Source: Mesobacillus maritimus (GTDB taxonomy: Bacteria; Bacillota; Bacilli; Bacillales; Cytobacillaceae). From it: 64,000 bases of DNA. Below, piece by piece: positions 55,124 through 64,000 of this stretch. Location of the stretch: NCBI RefSeq assembly GCF_023715205.1, contig NZ_JAMBNR010000002.1:406577-470576 (forward strand), in the 5' to 3' direction. Position 1 is the stretch's first letter. The number at the start of each line of letters is the position of its first letter. A model generated the notes under the pieces. The model had not been told where the DNA came from, made no database searches, and was given only the letters and a program-made list of their open reading frames with translations. Made by a program: the position numbers and the translations under genes.

Positions 55124-55330
55124 TGCAGGTGCTTTTATTGAAGAAAACAGAGGGGATGTTATTTATAGCGAGGTTTTGTTCTTAATTAAGGAATATTAGT
55201 GCGATCAATAGAACTATTTTGTTTTGTATTAGCAAGGAATTACTTTAATAAGATAATTTCCTTTTCTAAACTATTCCATATATAGTACAATTTTACTAAT
55301 ACAGAATATAGTTAAACGTCAGGGGTATAA

Positions 55331-58147
55331 GTGATGGATGCAATAGAAAAAAAGTTAATTGTTAACTCCGATAATGGGAACTTATTGAATGAATTAATAA
55401 CATCGATTAAAGAGTGTCAAAGGTTTTACTTTAGTGTCGCTTTTATCAACTTTAGCGGGCTTCAACTGCTATTAGATCCAATTAAAGAGGCGGAAGAGAA
55501 AGGGATAAAGGGAAAGATTATTACCTCTACCTATCTTAATTTTACTGATGCAAAGGCACTAGATAAAATTACAGAATTCGAAAATGTAGACTTAAAGGTA
55601 TTTGTTACTGACAAAGAGATAGGTTTTCACACTAAAGCCTATATTTTTGAATATCAAGACAGTTATAAAGTGATCATTGGTTCGTCAAATATCACCCAAA
55701 GTGCATTAAAAAGCAATATTGAGTGGAATGTTGAAATCATTTCAAAACAGAATGCTAATTTTATCAAAGAAGTGTTAAAGGAGTATGACAATCTCTGGGA
55801 GATGAGTGTTGATGCCGATGAAGAGTTTATTCGCCGCTATGAAGAGTTTTTAAAGAACTTTAAAAGTACTCAACCATCTCAACATATGATCTATGAACAT
55901 AAACAATATATTGTTCCAAATCGCATGCAAAAACGAGCTATGGAAAATCTAGAGCGTCTCCGGAGCTTTGGGGAACGCAAAGCACTTGTTATCGCTGCTA
56001 CTGGAACAGGGAAAACGTATATGTCGGCTTTCGATGTGAAAAACTTCAAGCCTAAGAAACTTCTTTTTGTTGTTCATCGAGAGGAAATCTTGAAAAAGGC
56101 TAAAGAAACCTTTGAAATGCTTCTTCCTAATGAGGGCATCACCTTTGGTTTATTAACGGGGAATCATAAAAACAAAGAGGCAGATTATGTTTTTGCCACA
56201 AACTTTACCATCTCAAACTGTTATCATGAATTCAAAAAAGATGAATTTGACTATATTATCATTGACGAAGCCCATCATGCTACTAGTTCAACCTATCAAA
56301 CCATCTTAGATTATTTTGAACCAAAATTTACATTAGGGATGACCGCTACACCTGAGCGAAGTGATAGTCGCAGTGTATTTGATTTATTTGATAATAATGT
56401 GGCATTGGAAGTTCGTCTACATGAAGCTTTAGAAGACGAACTAGTTATTCCTTTCCATTATTTTGGTATTACGGATATTGAGGATATTGATTTAAGCGAT
56501 GTGAACATTGATGATATTGCGGAAATTACGAAAAGATTAAAAGTAAATGAACGAGTCGATTTTATCATTGAAAAGATGGACTTTTATGGGCATGATGGTG
56601 AGAAACGAAAAGGTTTGGGTTTTTGCGCGAGTATTGAACATGCTCAATATATGACAAGTGAATTTAATAAAAGAGGTTATAACAGTATTTGTCTAACAGG
56701 AGGAGACTCTTCTGATAAACGGGGAATGTACATATCAAAATTAGAAAATGATCAAGATGAATTAGAGTTTATTTTTACTGTTGATATCTTTAATGAAGGC
56801 GTAGATATTCCTTCTGTCAATACTGTCTTAATGCTAAGGCCAACCAACTCCCCAATTGTGTTCATTCAACAATTAGGAAGAGGTCTACGTAAGTGGGGAA
56901 ATAAAAGCTTTCTAACGGTCCTGGACTTCATTGGGAATCATAATAAAACATTTTTGATCGCGATCGCTTTAAACGGAAGTCGATATTACGATAAAGAAAG
57001 TTTAAAAGTCGCAGTGGCGACTGGTTTTGCCAATATCCCAGGTGCAACTCATATCCAAATGGACAAGATCTCCCAAGAAAGAATATTATCCCAAATTGAC
57101 CGGGAAAACTTTAATTCCATGAAGTATTTAAAGGAAGAATACTATGAATTTAAAAAACTTAACCAAGGACGTATTCCTTATTTATTACTGGATTATCTAA
57201 AATATGATGGTGCACCTGATCCGGTAAAATTTATCGATCGAGAAAAATCCTATATTCAATGGGTTGCGAAAGTCGAGAAAGAAGATCGACTAAAAGAACT
57301 ATTATTGAATGAAGACTTTGAAGGTACAATGAAGGAATTGTCGAGTAAGCTGCCACTAAAGCGAATTTATGAGTTTGTGGTTATCCGCTATTTGTTGGAC
57401 CATGAAACGATTAGCATTCAAACGGCTAGAGAGCAAATATTAAAGATGATCGACGGTATTGATGAGGATAGTATCCTTCATTCATTTGAATATTTAAATC
57501 AAAATTATTATGATAGCGTACAACTTAAGAATAAGCCGAAGCTCTTTCAATACGAAGATGGGCAGCTTAGTAAAACACCATTGTTTTCTAATCTGTTGAG
57601 GAATGAAGAGTACCGAACGTATATCGAAGACATTATATCTTATGGTATCTTCCGTTATGAAAAGGAATTTAAGCGTGTGTATGTAGGAGTGCCGCAATTT
57701 CAATTATATGAGCAATACCAAATGGTTGACGCTGCTCTATTATCCAATTATCGAAAAATCCATAGTTCTTTTAGAGGATCCGGATTATTAGCAAATGGAA
57801 AAGAATATTTCTTATTTGTGGATTTACACAAGGAAGAGGATGTAAAAGAGAGTATCAATTACAAAGATAAATTCATTAGTCCTCAAGAATTTCAATGGCA
57901 ATCGGTTAATAATACCACTCAACAGTCAGAACGTGGGAAAGATATCATATTCAACAAACAAAGAGGGGTAAATCTACATTTATTTATCCGAAAATATAAA
58001 GAGATCGATGGGAAAACAGAACCATATATTTATATAGGTAAAGGAAACGTCGTTGAATATGAAGGGAATAAACCGATAACAGTTAAAATGGAACTAGAAC
58101 ATGAAGTACCAGCTACTTTATATACTGAATTCACAAAAAAAGTATAG
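55331..58147 (+). CDS. PLD-nuclease/DEAD helicase/DUF3427 protein
   Basis: 938 aa (ATG 55334 is an equal start to GTG 55331). Domains in order: PLD-type nuclease, residues about 1-160 with the HKD motif GFHTKAYIFE and VIIGSSNITQSAL; superfamily 2 helicase, about 190-560 with Walker A AATGTGKTYMSA, DEAH IIIDEAHHATSS, motif III GMTATPER and motif VI QQLGRGLRKW; a C-terminal DUF3427 region to the end. This layout is a single-chain restriction-like machine that can move on and cut DNA, known from defence islands. It is convergent with a NUDIX gene, its usual neighbour. Confidence 0.9.
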   Translation: MMDAIEKKLIVNSDNGNLLNELITSIKECQRFYFSVAFINFSGLQLLLDPIKEAEEKGIKGKIITSTYLNFTDAKALDKITEFENVDLKVFVTDKEIGFHTKAYIFEYQDSYKVIIGSSNITQSALKSNIEWNVEIISKQNANFIKEVLKEYDNLWEMSVDADEEFIRRYEEFLKNFKSTQPSQHMIYEHKQYIVPNRMQKRAMENLERLRSFGERKALVIAATGTGKTYMSAFDVKNFKPKKLLFVVHREEILKKAKETFEMLLPNEGITFGLLTGNHKNKEADYVFATNFTISNCYHEFKKDEFDYIIIDEAHHATSSTYQTILDYFEPKFTLGMTATPERSDSRSVFDLFDNNVALEVRLHEALEDELVIPFHYFGITDIEDIDLSDVNIDDIAEITKRLKVNERVDFIIEKMDFYGHDGEKRKGLGFCASIEHAQYMTSEFNKRGYNSICLTGGDSSDKRGMYISKLENDQDELEFIFTVDIFNEGVDIPSVNTVLMLRPTNSPIVFIQQLGRGLRKWGNKSFLTVLDFIGNHNKTFLIAIALNGSRYYDKESLKVAVATGFANIPGATHIQMDKISQERILSQIDRENFNSMKYLKEEYYEFKKLNQGRIPYLLLDYLKYDGAPDPVKFIDREKSYIQWVAKVEKEDRLKELLLNEDFEGTMKELSSKLPLKRIYEFVVIRYLLDHETISIQTAREQILKMIDGIDEDSILHSFEYLNQNYYDSVQLKNKPKLFQYEDGQLSKTPLFSNLLRNEEYRTYIEDIISYGIFRYEKEFKRVYVGVPQFQLYEQYQMVDAALLSNYRKIHSSFRGSGLLANGKEYFLFVDLHKEEDVKESINYKDKFISPQEFQWQSVNNTTQQSERGKDIIFNKQRGVNLHLFIRKYKEIDGKTEPYIYIGKGNVVEYEGNKPITVKMELEHEVPATLYTEFTKKV

Positions 58148-58173
58148 ACTTCTCTTATGAGAAGTCTATTTTT
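58144..58173. terminator. Bidirectional terminator between helicase and NUDIX genes
   Basis: ATAGACTTCTC (58144-58154), loop TTAT, GAGAAGTCTAT (58159-58169). Perfect 11-bp stem between the two convergent stop codons, with A/T runs on both sides. Confidence 0.85.
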
Positions 58174-58564
58174 CATGGATTAATTGCTCAACTGCAGGGA
58201 TATCAGCGGGTGCCCATTTTAAGGATTCTAAGTTCTCTCGCTTAAGCCAGATTAGTTTTGAATGTTCACTTGCTGTTGGAGTTCCTTCGACGATTTTGCA
58301 TTTAATTGATAATAGATTAATGATAAACGTCTCATATTCATGCGTGTTATCGTTAAATACTTCTTCTGTCGTTTTCACTATACACCCTAATTCCTCAGAG
58401 ATTTCACGCTCTAATGCTGAATAGAGATCTTCATCTTTTTCAACTTTCCCACCGGGAAATTCCCACATGTTTGGGATGGACATCTCTGGTGATCTAAGAG
58501 CACATAGGATTTCATTTTGTTCATTTTCGATAATTGCTGCTACTACTTTTACTTGCTTTTTCAT
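58166..58564 (-). CDS. NUDIX (deoxy)nucleoside triphosphate pyrophosphohydrolase, MutT type
   Basis: 132 aa from ATG 58564, which has GGAGGC 7 bases upstream; the longer start at 58585 overlaps that site. NUDIX box GGKVEKDEDLYSALEREISEELG is intact (G-x5-E...REx2EExG). Its resemblance to MutT/CTP pyrophosphohydrolases points to removal of damaged or modified dNTPs. It is convergent with the PLD-helicase gene; the pair recurs in defence loci, which suggests that one protects the host from the other's activity, or acts on nucleotides freed by it (inference). Confidence 0.88.
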   Translation of the reverse strand: MKKQVKVVAAIIENEQNEILCALRSPEMSIPNMWEFPGGKVEKDEDLYSALEREISEELGCIVKTTEEVFNDNTHEYETFIINLLSIKCKIVEGTPTASEHSKLIWLKRENLESLKWAPADIPAVEQLIHEK

Positions 58565-58834
58565 TTTTGCCTCCATACTAAACAATAATTAAACATTATG
58601 ATAACATTTTTACTAAAAAGTTTCCTTGATTAGCGATAGTAATTTTTATGAACTGTTATACTTTTTGTTTATGGTAAAATAATCCTATATACATAATTTT
58701 CAGGATTAAAATATAGAAGATCTAAAAATAGTGGTAAAAATAAAAGGCGTATTAATGACTGACAATAGTGGTGCAGTTGATGCACAAAAATGACTAGGCT
58801 AGTCTATATTAAGTAATCGAGAAAAGGGGAACAT

Positions 58835-61800
58835 ATGGAGAGAAGAGCACCAAAGCGACTTAACAAAACTGAAATACCAGTGAACATTTATGAAGGAGAA
58901 AAACTGATAAAAGAAAGCCGAAGTATTCAAGAAGCGGCTAGGTTCTTTAAAGAATATACAAAGGCAGAGCGTTTTAATTGGTCAGCAATCCATAAGGGGA
59001 TATGGCACGATGAAAGCTTTTCGGTAAGCGGCAATACCTATTATTTCATTACGGATCAAGAAGCTGTAAAAGAACGAAACAAGGAAGGGGTGACGATATT
59101 GAAACAAATAGAATTAGAAACAAAAATTTTAAGTGATAAATACTTAGACATTGTTTTAAGAAGATATCAGAAATTTCGTTCTCATCCTGATTATGAAGAA
59201 ACGTACAAATGGGAGATTCTATCTGAACTTAATACCTATTTACAGAACACTGAGATTACGGAAGAAAATGTACTTGAGGTTATTAAATACATAAAAAGTA
59301 AAAACCCGCAATCAGGGAGCTTTACTCATTGGAGTTCATTGGATCACTTAATGAAGTTAGCAGAAGAAGCACCGGGATTAACATCGGAACTGTTTCATTC
59401 TTTATATGATGAAACCCTGCCCTTGAAGGACCGAGTTGAAAAGTTTTATTACACCGGGAAAGAATATGGGCGAAGTTTAGGTGCCCCCTTGTTTGGGTAT
59501 CTATTGGCTGCCTATGATTTTCATCAATATCCACTATATAAAGAAGAAGTACTTAAAGAAACAAAAAAACAATTGGCCATTACTGAAAAGCTCGGAACGA
59601 TAAGTGAGAACTATCAAATGTTTTACGACATTTGTACAATTGTGCAAATGTATGTACGAGACCAAGGTCATGATTTTTCGATGCTGGATGTTCAGGACAT
59701 GCTTTTTTGCTGTACATCCTATTATGTCATGGTAACAGAAGTCGCTGTAGAATATGTACATTCTCATGCAGTAAAACTGCATGCCTTTATGGAAAATGAC
59801 GAACAGTTTCTAGCGGAAATAAAAGCAATGAATGAGGAATTATTGAAGGAACGAAGAGACTTTTACCGTAATCGAGATAAAATTAATCGAATCCGGTATC
59901 TGCTGTTAGATCAATGGTTAACTAAAAAATCATTAACCATGGCGGATGTTGAACGGTTGAAGGAAGAGGTAAATGAAGAGAACGAGACGAACATTCTTCA
60001 TTCCTGGAATAACTTTAAGATTCTGTTTCAGATTTATTTTGCTCCACTGAAAGAACGAATTCTACACTTCCTTCGTAATCTCCATGACGGCATTAGGGGA
60101 ATTGAGGAATTCAAAGACGTTGCTTTTGAAGAAGAAGACAGTCTAAACCCGTTTGGCTGGAATCAGAGTTTTGGGAACTCAGAGTGTTGGATTGCCGTTT
60201 ATCCAAAGGAAATTGAAAATCATAAACAAGCAGCGCAGTTGTTTGTGTCGATTGATGGTGACAAGGTACGCTATGGTCTTGGCTATGGGTCGGAGCATCC
60301 GAAAAGAGATGCTCCTTGGTTAATAGACATTATTACAAATATCGAAGAATTTACTTATGACAAATTACGTAAAAAAATGCTTGGTGTCTATCCGCGGTTT
60401 TTAGAGGATAACAAGAAAAGCCAATTGGAAGAGTATTTAACCCCGGAAATTGGTTCTCTTCAAAATCCAGAAAGAGAACCACAATATTTTTGGTTGACAA
60501 CCAATCCAATCATTTGGACAGTGGATCTTATTAAGGATGGGGGAGAGGTTTTTTATACTGCTTTTAATGAAAAAGGAAACAAGCGAAGAATCTTTCATTC
60601 TTTTGAGATGGCAAAGCCAGGAGACAAGGTGCTCTTTTATGAGTCGACCCCTACAAAACAAATTGTAGCGGAGGGGGAAGTAACGAAAGGGCTCCATACT
60701 GAGGCTGAACCAGGATTTGCTGAACCTGTGGAAGGGGTTAGTTTCCGGTTTGAACGTGAAATTTCGCCGGTTTCATGGGACCAGCTAATACAGGTCGAAG
60801 AGCTTGAAGAAAGTGCTCCTATTAAAAATGGCGCGCAAGGCAGCTTATTTCCATTAACAAAAGAACAGTACGAAACCATCCTTTCCCTAGAAGATGCGGA
60901 GGTTACAGACCACACCATTCCAATCCCATCTGTTGATTTTAACAGGGAAGTAAAGTTAGAGAGTTTGTTTTTTGAAGATAGAGATCTTATCGTCAAACAA
61001 GTTAAAACAGCACTAGCAAAAGGGAAGAATGTTATTTTAACGGGACCACCCGGAACAGGTAAATCCAAGCTAGCAAAAGAAATTTGCCGTAGCTTTGGGG
61101 TGGACTTCGTTATGACGACGGCGACATCGGATTGGTCAACGTATGAAACGATTGGTGGTAGTCGCCCTAATGCGGATGGAACCCTTTCCTTTAAGCAGGG
61201 ATTATTTCTAAACTGTTTTAAAGATGAAAAAACGTTAAAGCCAGAGAACAAATGGTTAATCATTGATGAAATGAATCGAGCTGATATTGATAAAGCATTT
61301 GGAGCTTTGTTCTCGGCGCTAACAGGAGATCCAATTGTATTAAGTTTTCAAGGTGAGAGTGGAAATCAAATTAGGGTACGTCCGCAGAATGATTTGGAAA
61401 GTGTACTGCCCAACGATTATGATTTTATCATTCCTAATGACTGGCGCTTAATTGGAACGATGAATACGATTGATAAAGCTTTTTTATATGAAATGAGCTA
61501 TGCGTTTATGCGTCGATTTGCCTTTATCCCAGTGGGTGTGCCTAAGCGGATAACGGAAGAGCTTGTGAACTCCTATCTTCCTTTATGGGGGATGGAGGAG
61601 TATGCTTATTCCTCCATTCTAGCAACTGTTTGGGAACTGATTAATCAATATCGGCAGATCGGGCCCGCTATTGTTGAAGACATTGCGCAATTTACAGAAG
61701 TCGAAGGTGATTTCACTTCCGCGGTAATACTTTATGTCCTGCCACAATTTGAGGGACTACCAGACAATGAAATCTTAGAATTCATTAATAAGCTAGGTCA

Positions 61801-61867
61801 ATTGGATCAAATGGAAACAGAGCGGTTGAAAGACTTTGCGGCTGATTTTTTTCACATTAGGGTGTAG
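58835..61867 (+). CDS. McrB-like AAA+ GTPase/ATPase with EVE domain (type IV restriction)
   Basis: 1010 aa with AAGGGGAA before the ATG. Residues about 14-70 (VNIYEGEKLIKESRSIQEAARFF...) resemble the NUMOD1/IENR-type DNA-binding module of homing endonucleases. About 85-520 are a helical MrcB-type region. About 548-665 form an EVE-type reader (YFWLTTNPIIWTV, AKPGDKVLFYES), expected to recognise modified bases. The C-terminal AAA+ module of the McrB clade has Walker A ILTGPPGTGKSKLA (about 735), Walker B WLIIDEMNRADID (about 806) and sensor GTMNTIDKA (about 873). Together with the next gene it forms a McrBC-like system against modified DNA. Confidence 0.88.
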   Translation: MERRAPKRLNKTEIPVNIYEGEKLIKESRSIQEAARFFKEYTKAERFNWSAIHKGIWHDESFSVSGNTYYFITDQEAVKERNKEGVTILKQIELETKILSDKYLDIVLRRYQKFRSHPDYEETYKWEILSELNTYLQNTEITEENVLEVIKYIKSKNPQSGSFTHWSSLDHLMKLAEEAPGLTSELFHSLYDETLPLKDRVEKFYYTGKEYGRSLGAPLFGYLLAAYDFHQYPLYKEEVLKETKKQLAITEKLGTISENYQMFYDICTIVQMYVRDQGHDFSMLDVQDMLFCCTSYYVMVTEVAVEYVHSHAVKLHAFMENDEQFLAEIKAMNEELLKERRDFYRNRDKINRIRYLLLDQWLTKKSLTMADVERLKEEVNEENETNILHSWNNFKILFQIYFAPLKERILHFLRNLHDGIRGIEEFKDVAFEEEDSLNPFGWNQSFGNSECWIAVYPKEIENHKQAAQLFVSIDGDKVRYGLGYGSEHPKRDAPWLIDIITNIEEFTYDKLRKKMLGVYPRFLEDNKKSQLEEYLTPEIGSLQNPEREPQYFWLTTNPIIWTVDLIKDGGEVFYTAFNEKGNKRRIFHSFEMAKPGDKVLFYESTPTKQIVAEGEVTKGLHTEAEPGFAEPVEGVSFRFEREISPVSWDQLIQVEELEESAPIKNGAQGSLFPLTKEQYETILSLEDAEVTDHTIPIPSVDFNREVKLESLFFEDRDLIVKQVKTALAKGKNVILTGPPGTGKSKLAKEICRSFGVDFVMTTATSDWSTYETIGGSRPNADGTLSFKQGLFLNCFKDEKTLKPENKWLIIDEMNRADIDKAFGALFSALTGDPIVLSFQGESGNQIRVRPQNDLESVLPNDYDFIIPNDWRLIGTMNTIDKAFLYEMSYAFMRRFAFIPVGVPKRITEELVNSYLPLWGMEEYAYSSILATVWELINQYRQIGPAIVEDIAQFTEVEGDFTSAVILYVLPQFEGLPDNEILEFINKLGQLDQMETERLKDFAADFFHIRV

Positions 61868-61870
61868 TTT

Positions 61871-63166
61871 ATGAAACGGCATACGGATGAACTGATTAAA
61901 GAAATAAGTGATTTTTTAGTTGTTTATTTAAAGTCAGGTAACATCGGGGTTAATTCCTTCATTGTGAAAGCCAATTTAAACATAACTCAACTAGAACAAT
62001 TGATTACGGTTCATTTTCTACTTAAGGATGAATTGAAGGAGTATGTACGGCGTTTACCCATTTTGATACGTAGGTTTAAAACTTCGACTACTAGGACCAA
62101 TGAAACTTATTATGGTGAGGTTCGCGGGAGTGTTAATTGGCCCAATACGGTGAAAAAACGACTTGAGATGGGGAATAGGGACAGAACAGTCTTTTCATGC
62201 ACGGAACAATCACGAAATTATTACATCAAGGAAAACTTAGTATTAAAGGCGTTTATTGAGCTTTTAAATACAATCTTGAGTCAAGAAACAGAGAAATTCA
62301 TGAAATATGAGTGGTTTGCTGATTGGAAGGAATTAAAGACCATAGTTCACCAGATTCATCATAAAAATGTGTACCTTAACCGTGTATCTCTGGAAAAGGT
62401 TGAAATTACTGACCGGATGCTCCAAGACACCGCTAAGCACCGCAATCCTTTATACCATGAAGCGGCCATATTATTTATTCTATATCGTCGATTGCAATCA
62501 AGAAATTTAAATGTAGAGGAAGTCCAAACACTTTTAAAAGAAACATTTGTCTTTCCGGACAAGCCTGAGGTACTATTTGAACTTTATTGGGCAATCCAAC
62601 TGGTAAAGCATAATACTGAAAACGCCCAGCTAGAGCTTCTTGACGGGGGACAAAATTTATTTGCCAGTTGGAAGGATGAAGATTATATCTATCGACTCTA
62701 TCATGATTCTGTTGGTTCTGGTCAGCTATCCTTTCATATCAAAAGTCAAGAGGCCAGGAATCCACAGCACCCTTTGATTGAAAGAAAGATCTCCTCCTTG
62801 GAGAAGGCTTCAAAAATGGCTGAACATTTCTTTGGTGAAAACATCGAGGCTGATACTCTATGGAGTGGACGTCCTGATCTTCTTCTAGAAGTTTATAGAA
62901 GAGGTAACTGCAACCTTGAACAAGTGTTCATTGGGGAGGTTAAACATACGGCAAGTACAGGTTATGCCATTTCAGGATTACGGGAATTAGTTGATTATAT
63001 GGAATTTGTAAAAGTGAAAAATGGTGAATTTTTATCGAAAAGTTCTATTAATCTTAAAGGGATATTGTTTGTGGACCATGTTAAAGTTAATGAATCATTA
63101 GTAGATAATGTCTTGGTTATTAATCATGACTTTAATGAGAGGTTACGTCATTTGAGTAGTTTATGA
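61871..63166 (+). CDS. McrC-like PD-(D/E)XK nuclease subunit
   Basis: 431 aa, starting 3 bases after mcrB ends. The C-terminal catalytic motif is SGRPDLLLEV (D) followed by VFIGEVKHTAS (E-x-K) and the GLRELVDYM helix (about residues 335-380), the McrC/DUF2357-type nuclease signature. The N-terminal 250 residues are helical and would dock on the McrB ring. It is the cleavage subunit; cutting requires the motor protein. A terminator follows. Confidence 0.85.
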   Translation: MKRHTDELIKEISDFLVVYLKSGNIGVNSFIVKANLNITQLEQLITVHFLLKDELKEYVRRLPILIRRFKTSTTRTNETYYGEVRGSVNWPNTVKKRLEMGNRDRTVFSCTEQSRNYYIKENLVLKAFIELLNTILSQETEKFMKYEWFADWKELKTIVHQIHHKNVYLNRVSLEKVEITDRMLQDTAKHRNPLYHEAAILFILYRRLQSRNLNVEEVQTLLKETFVFPDKPEVLFELYWAIQLVKHNTENAQLELLDGGQNLFASWKDEDYIYRLYHDSVGSGQLSFHIKSQEARNPQHPLIERKISSLEKASKMAEHFFGENIEADTLWSGRPDLLLEVYRRGNCNLEQVFIGEVKHTASTGYAISGLRELVDYMEFVKVKNGEFLSKSSINLKGILFVDHVKVNESLVDNVLVINHDFNERLRHLSSL

Positions 63167-63261
63167 TGAGAAAGACATACTTCAAAAATAGTCATGACTT
63201 CTATAATCGTTATCCGAAAAATCCACTTCTTTAATTTAATAGTAAGAGGCGAGTTTGAATG

Positions 63262-63295
63262 GGGTAGGTACTCCTTTGGGACCTACCCTTTTTTA
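63262..63295 (+). terminator. Terminator after the McrBC-like operon
   Basis: GGGTAGGT (63262-63269) pairs with ACCTACCC (63281-63288), loop ACTCCTTTGGG, followed by TTTTTT. Confidence 0.88.
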
Positions 63296-63437
63296 TATTG
63301 CAAACCATTGTTAATGTAATAAGGATAATGTAAAAAAATACTATTGATTTGCAAGTAGGTATAATGGTATTCTTATTTAGCTGCTCCGGTAGCACATCAT
63401 TTTAAATCACTTCACAATTATTTTTCTAAAAAAACAA

Positions 63438-63466
63438 TTGACGAAATGATTTTGATGTTGTATATT
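63438..63466 (+). promoter_or_regulatory. rRNA promoter P1
   Basis: -35 TTGACG (63438-63443), 17-base spacer, -10 TATATT (63461-63466). The first of a tandem pair, as in Bacillus rrn operons. Confidence 0.75.
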
Positions 63467-63521
63467 AAGTATCTGCCGTTGAAACAGCGGTATGAAAGAG
63501 AATGAATGGTAAAAATTACTG

Positions 63522-63550
63522 TTGATTCTCACAAGTTATTATGTTAGGAT
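63522..63550 (+). promoter_or_regulatory. rRNA promoter P2
   Basis: -35 TTGATT (63522-63527), 17-base spacer, -10 TAGGAT (63545-63550, overlapping GGATAAT). Confidence 0.6.
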
Positions 63551-63582
63551 AATATTCCTGTCGCTGATACGGCAGTGAACAT

Positions 63583-63597
63583 TGCTCTTTGAAAACT
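63583..63597 (+). promoter_or_regulatory. rRNA leader boxA
   Basis: TGCTCTTTGAAAACT matches the antitermination boxA found before Bacillus 16S genes; it binds the Nus factors. Confidence 0.85.
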
Positions 63598-63695
63598 AAA
63601 CAAACAAGCGTCAACAAACAATATTTATCATGTTTCTTCTATTAATATAGGAAAACATGAGCCAACGTTTTTATTATGAGCTTAACTCATACTCT

Positions 63696-64000
<305 letters not shown>

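Noticed and set aside
63167..63695. tRNA genes before the 16S rRNA
   Set aside because: No cloverleaf or CCA-ended candidate; the stretch holds a terminator, promoters and boxA only.

Overview
The window looks like the chromosome of a low-GC Gram-positive bacterium of the Bacillaceae (Bacillus in the broad sense). The evidence is AGGAGG-type ribosome sites, frequent TTG/GTG starts, U-tailed hairpin terminators, a ComK-family protein, an UPF0178 (YaiI/YqxD) protein, a PadR plus permease-prefix pair and a Bacillus-type rRNA leader with two promoters and a boxA. The species cannot be fixed from the 305 bases of 16S rRNA present.

Layout. 1-3.1 kb: end of hyuA and all of hyuB. 3.1-11 kb: quiet accessory DNA with a small metal-binding-type protein, an UPF0178 protein, an Nmad3-type protein, a transposase remnant, a PadR operon and an MBL-fold hydrolase. 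11.3-16.9 kb: an apparent operon for an organic acid (carboxyltransferase-type subunit, unknown protein, small membrane protein, Na+/solute symporter, acyl-CoA synthetase). 17-27.4 kb: defence-like region with a lone PD-(D/E)XK protein, an uncharacterised three-gene GHKL-ATPase operon, a two-gene AlwI-type endonuclease cassette with no methylase, and two decayed genes. 27.9-33.4 kb: a replication-type module (two DGQHR/DndB-like proteins, ComK homologue, HTH replication protein, helicase-loader-like protein, DnaB helicase). 34.4-43.1 kb: a dGTPase divergent from a third DGQHR protein, then a type IIS restriction-modification system with a fused double adenine methylase and a second copy of the AlwI-type cassette. 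43.2-48.6 kb: cold shock protein, a winged-helix-like protein, a PUA/EVE-like protein, and an IS21 element with exact ends and an 8-bp target duplication, followed by debris. 48.8-55.1 kb: a sigma-54 activator and the operon it probably controls (two nitrilase-superfamily amidohydrolases, symporter, tiny membrane proteins, DUF1028). 55.3-63.2 kb: PLD-helicase plus NUDIX, then a McrB/McrC-like type IV restriction pair. 63.4 kb to the end: rRNA promoters and the start of 16S rRNA.

How the parts fit. Most of 17-63 kb reads as a defence island in turnover: intact systems lie between frameshifted relatives and an IS insertion, and the island ends at an rRNA operon. The best candidates for something undescribed are the GHKL-ATPase operon (18788-22320) and the duplicated AlwI cassette, in which a 324-330 aa uncharacterised partner precedes the endonuclease by exactly 14 bases in both copies while only one copy has a methylase. 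The two metabolic operons (organic acid, and amide/nitrile) are separate cargo.
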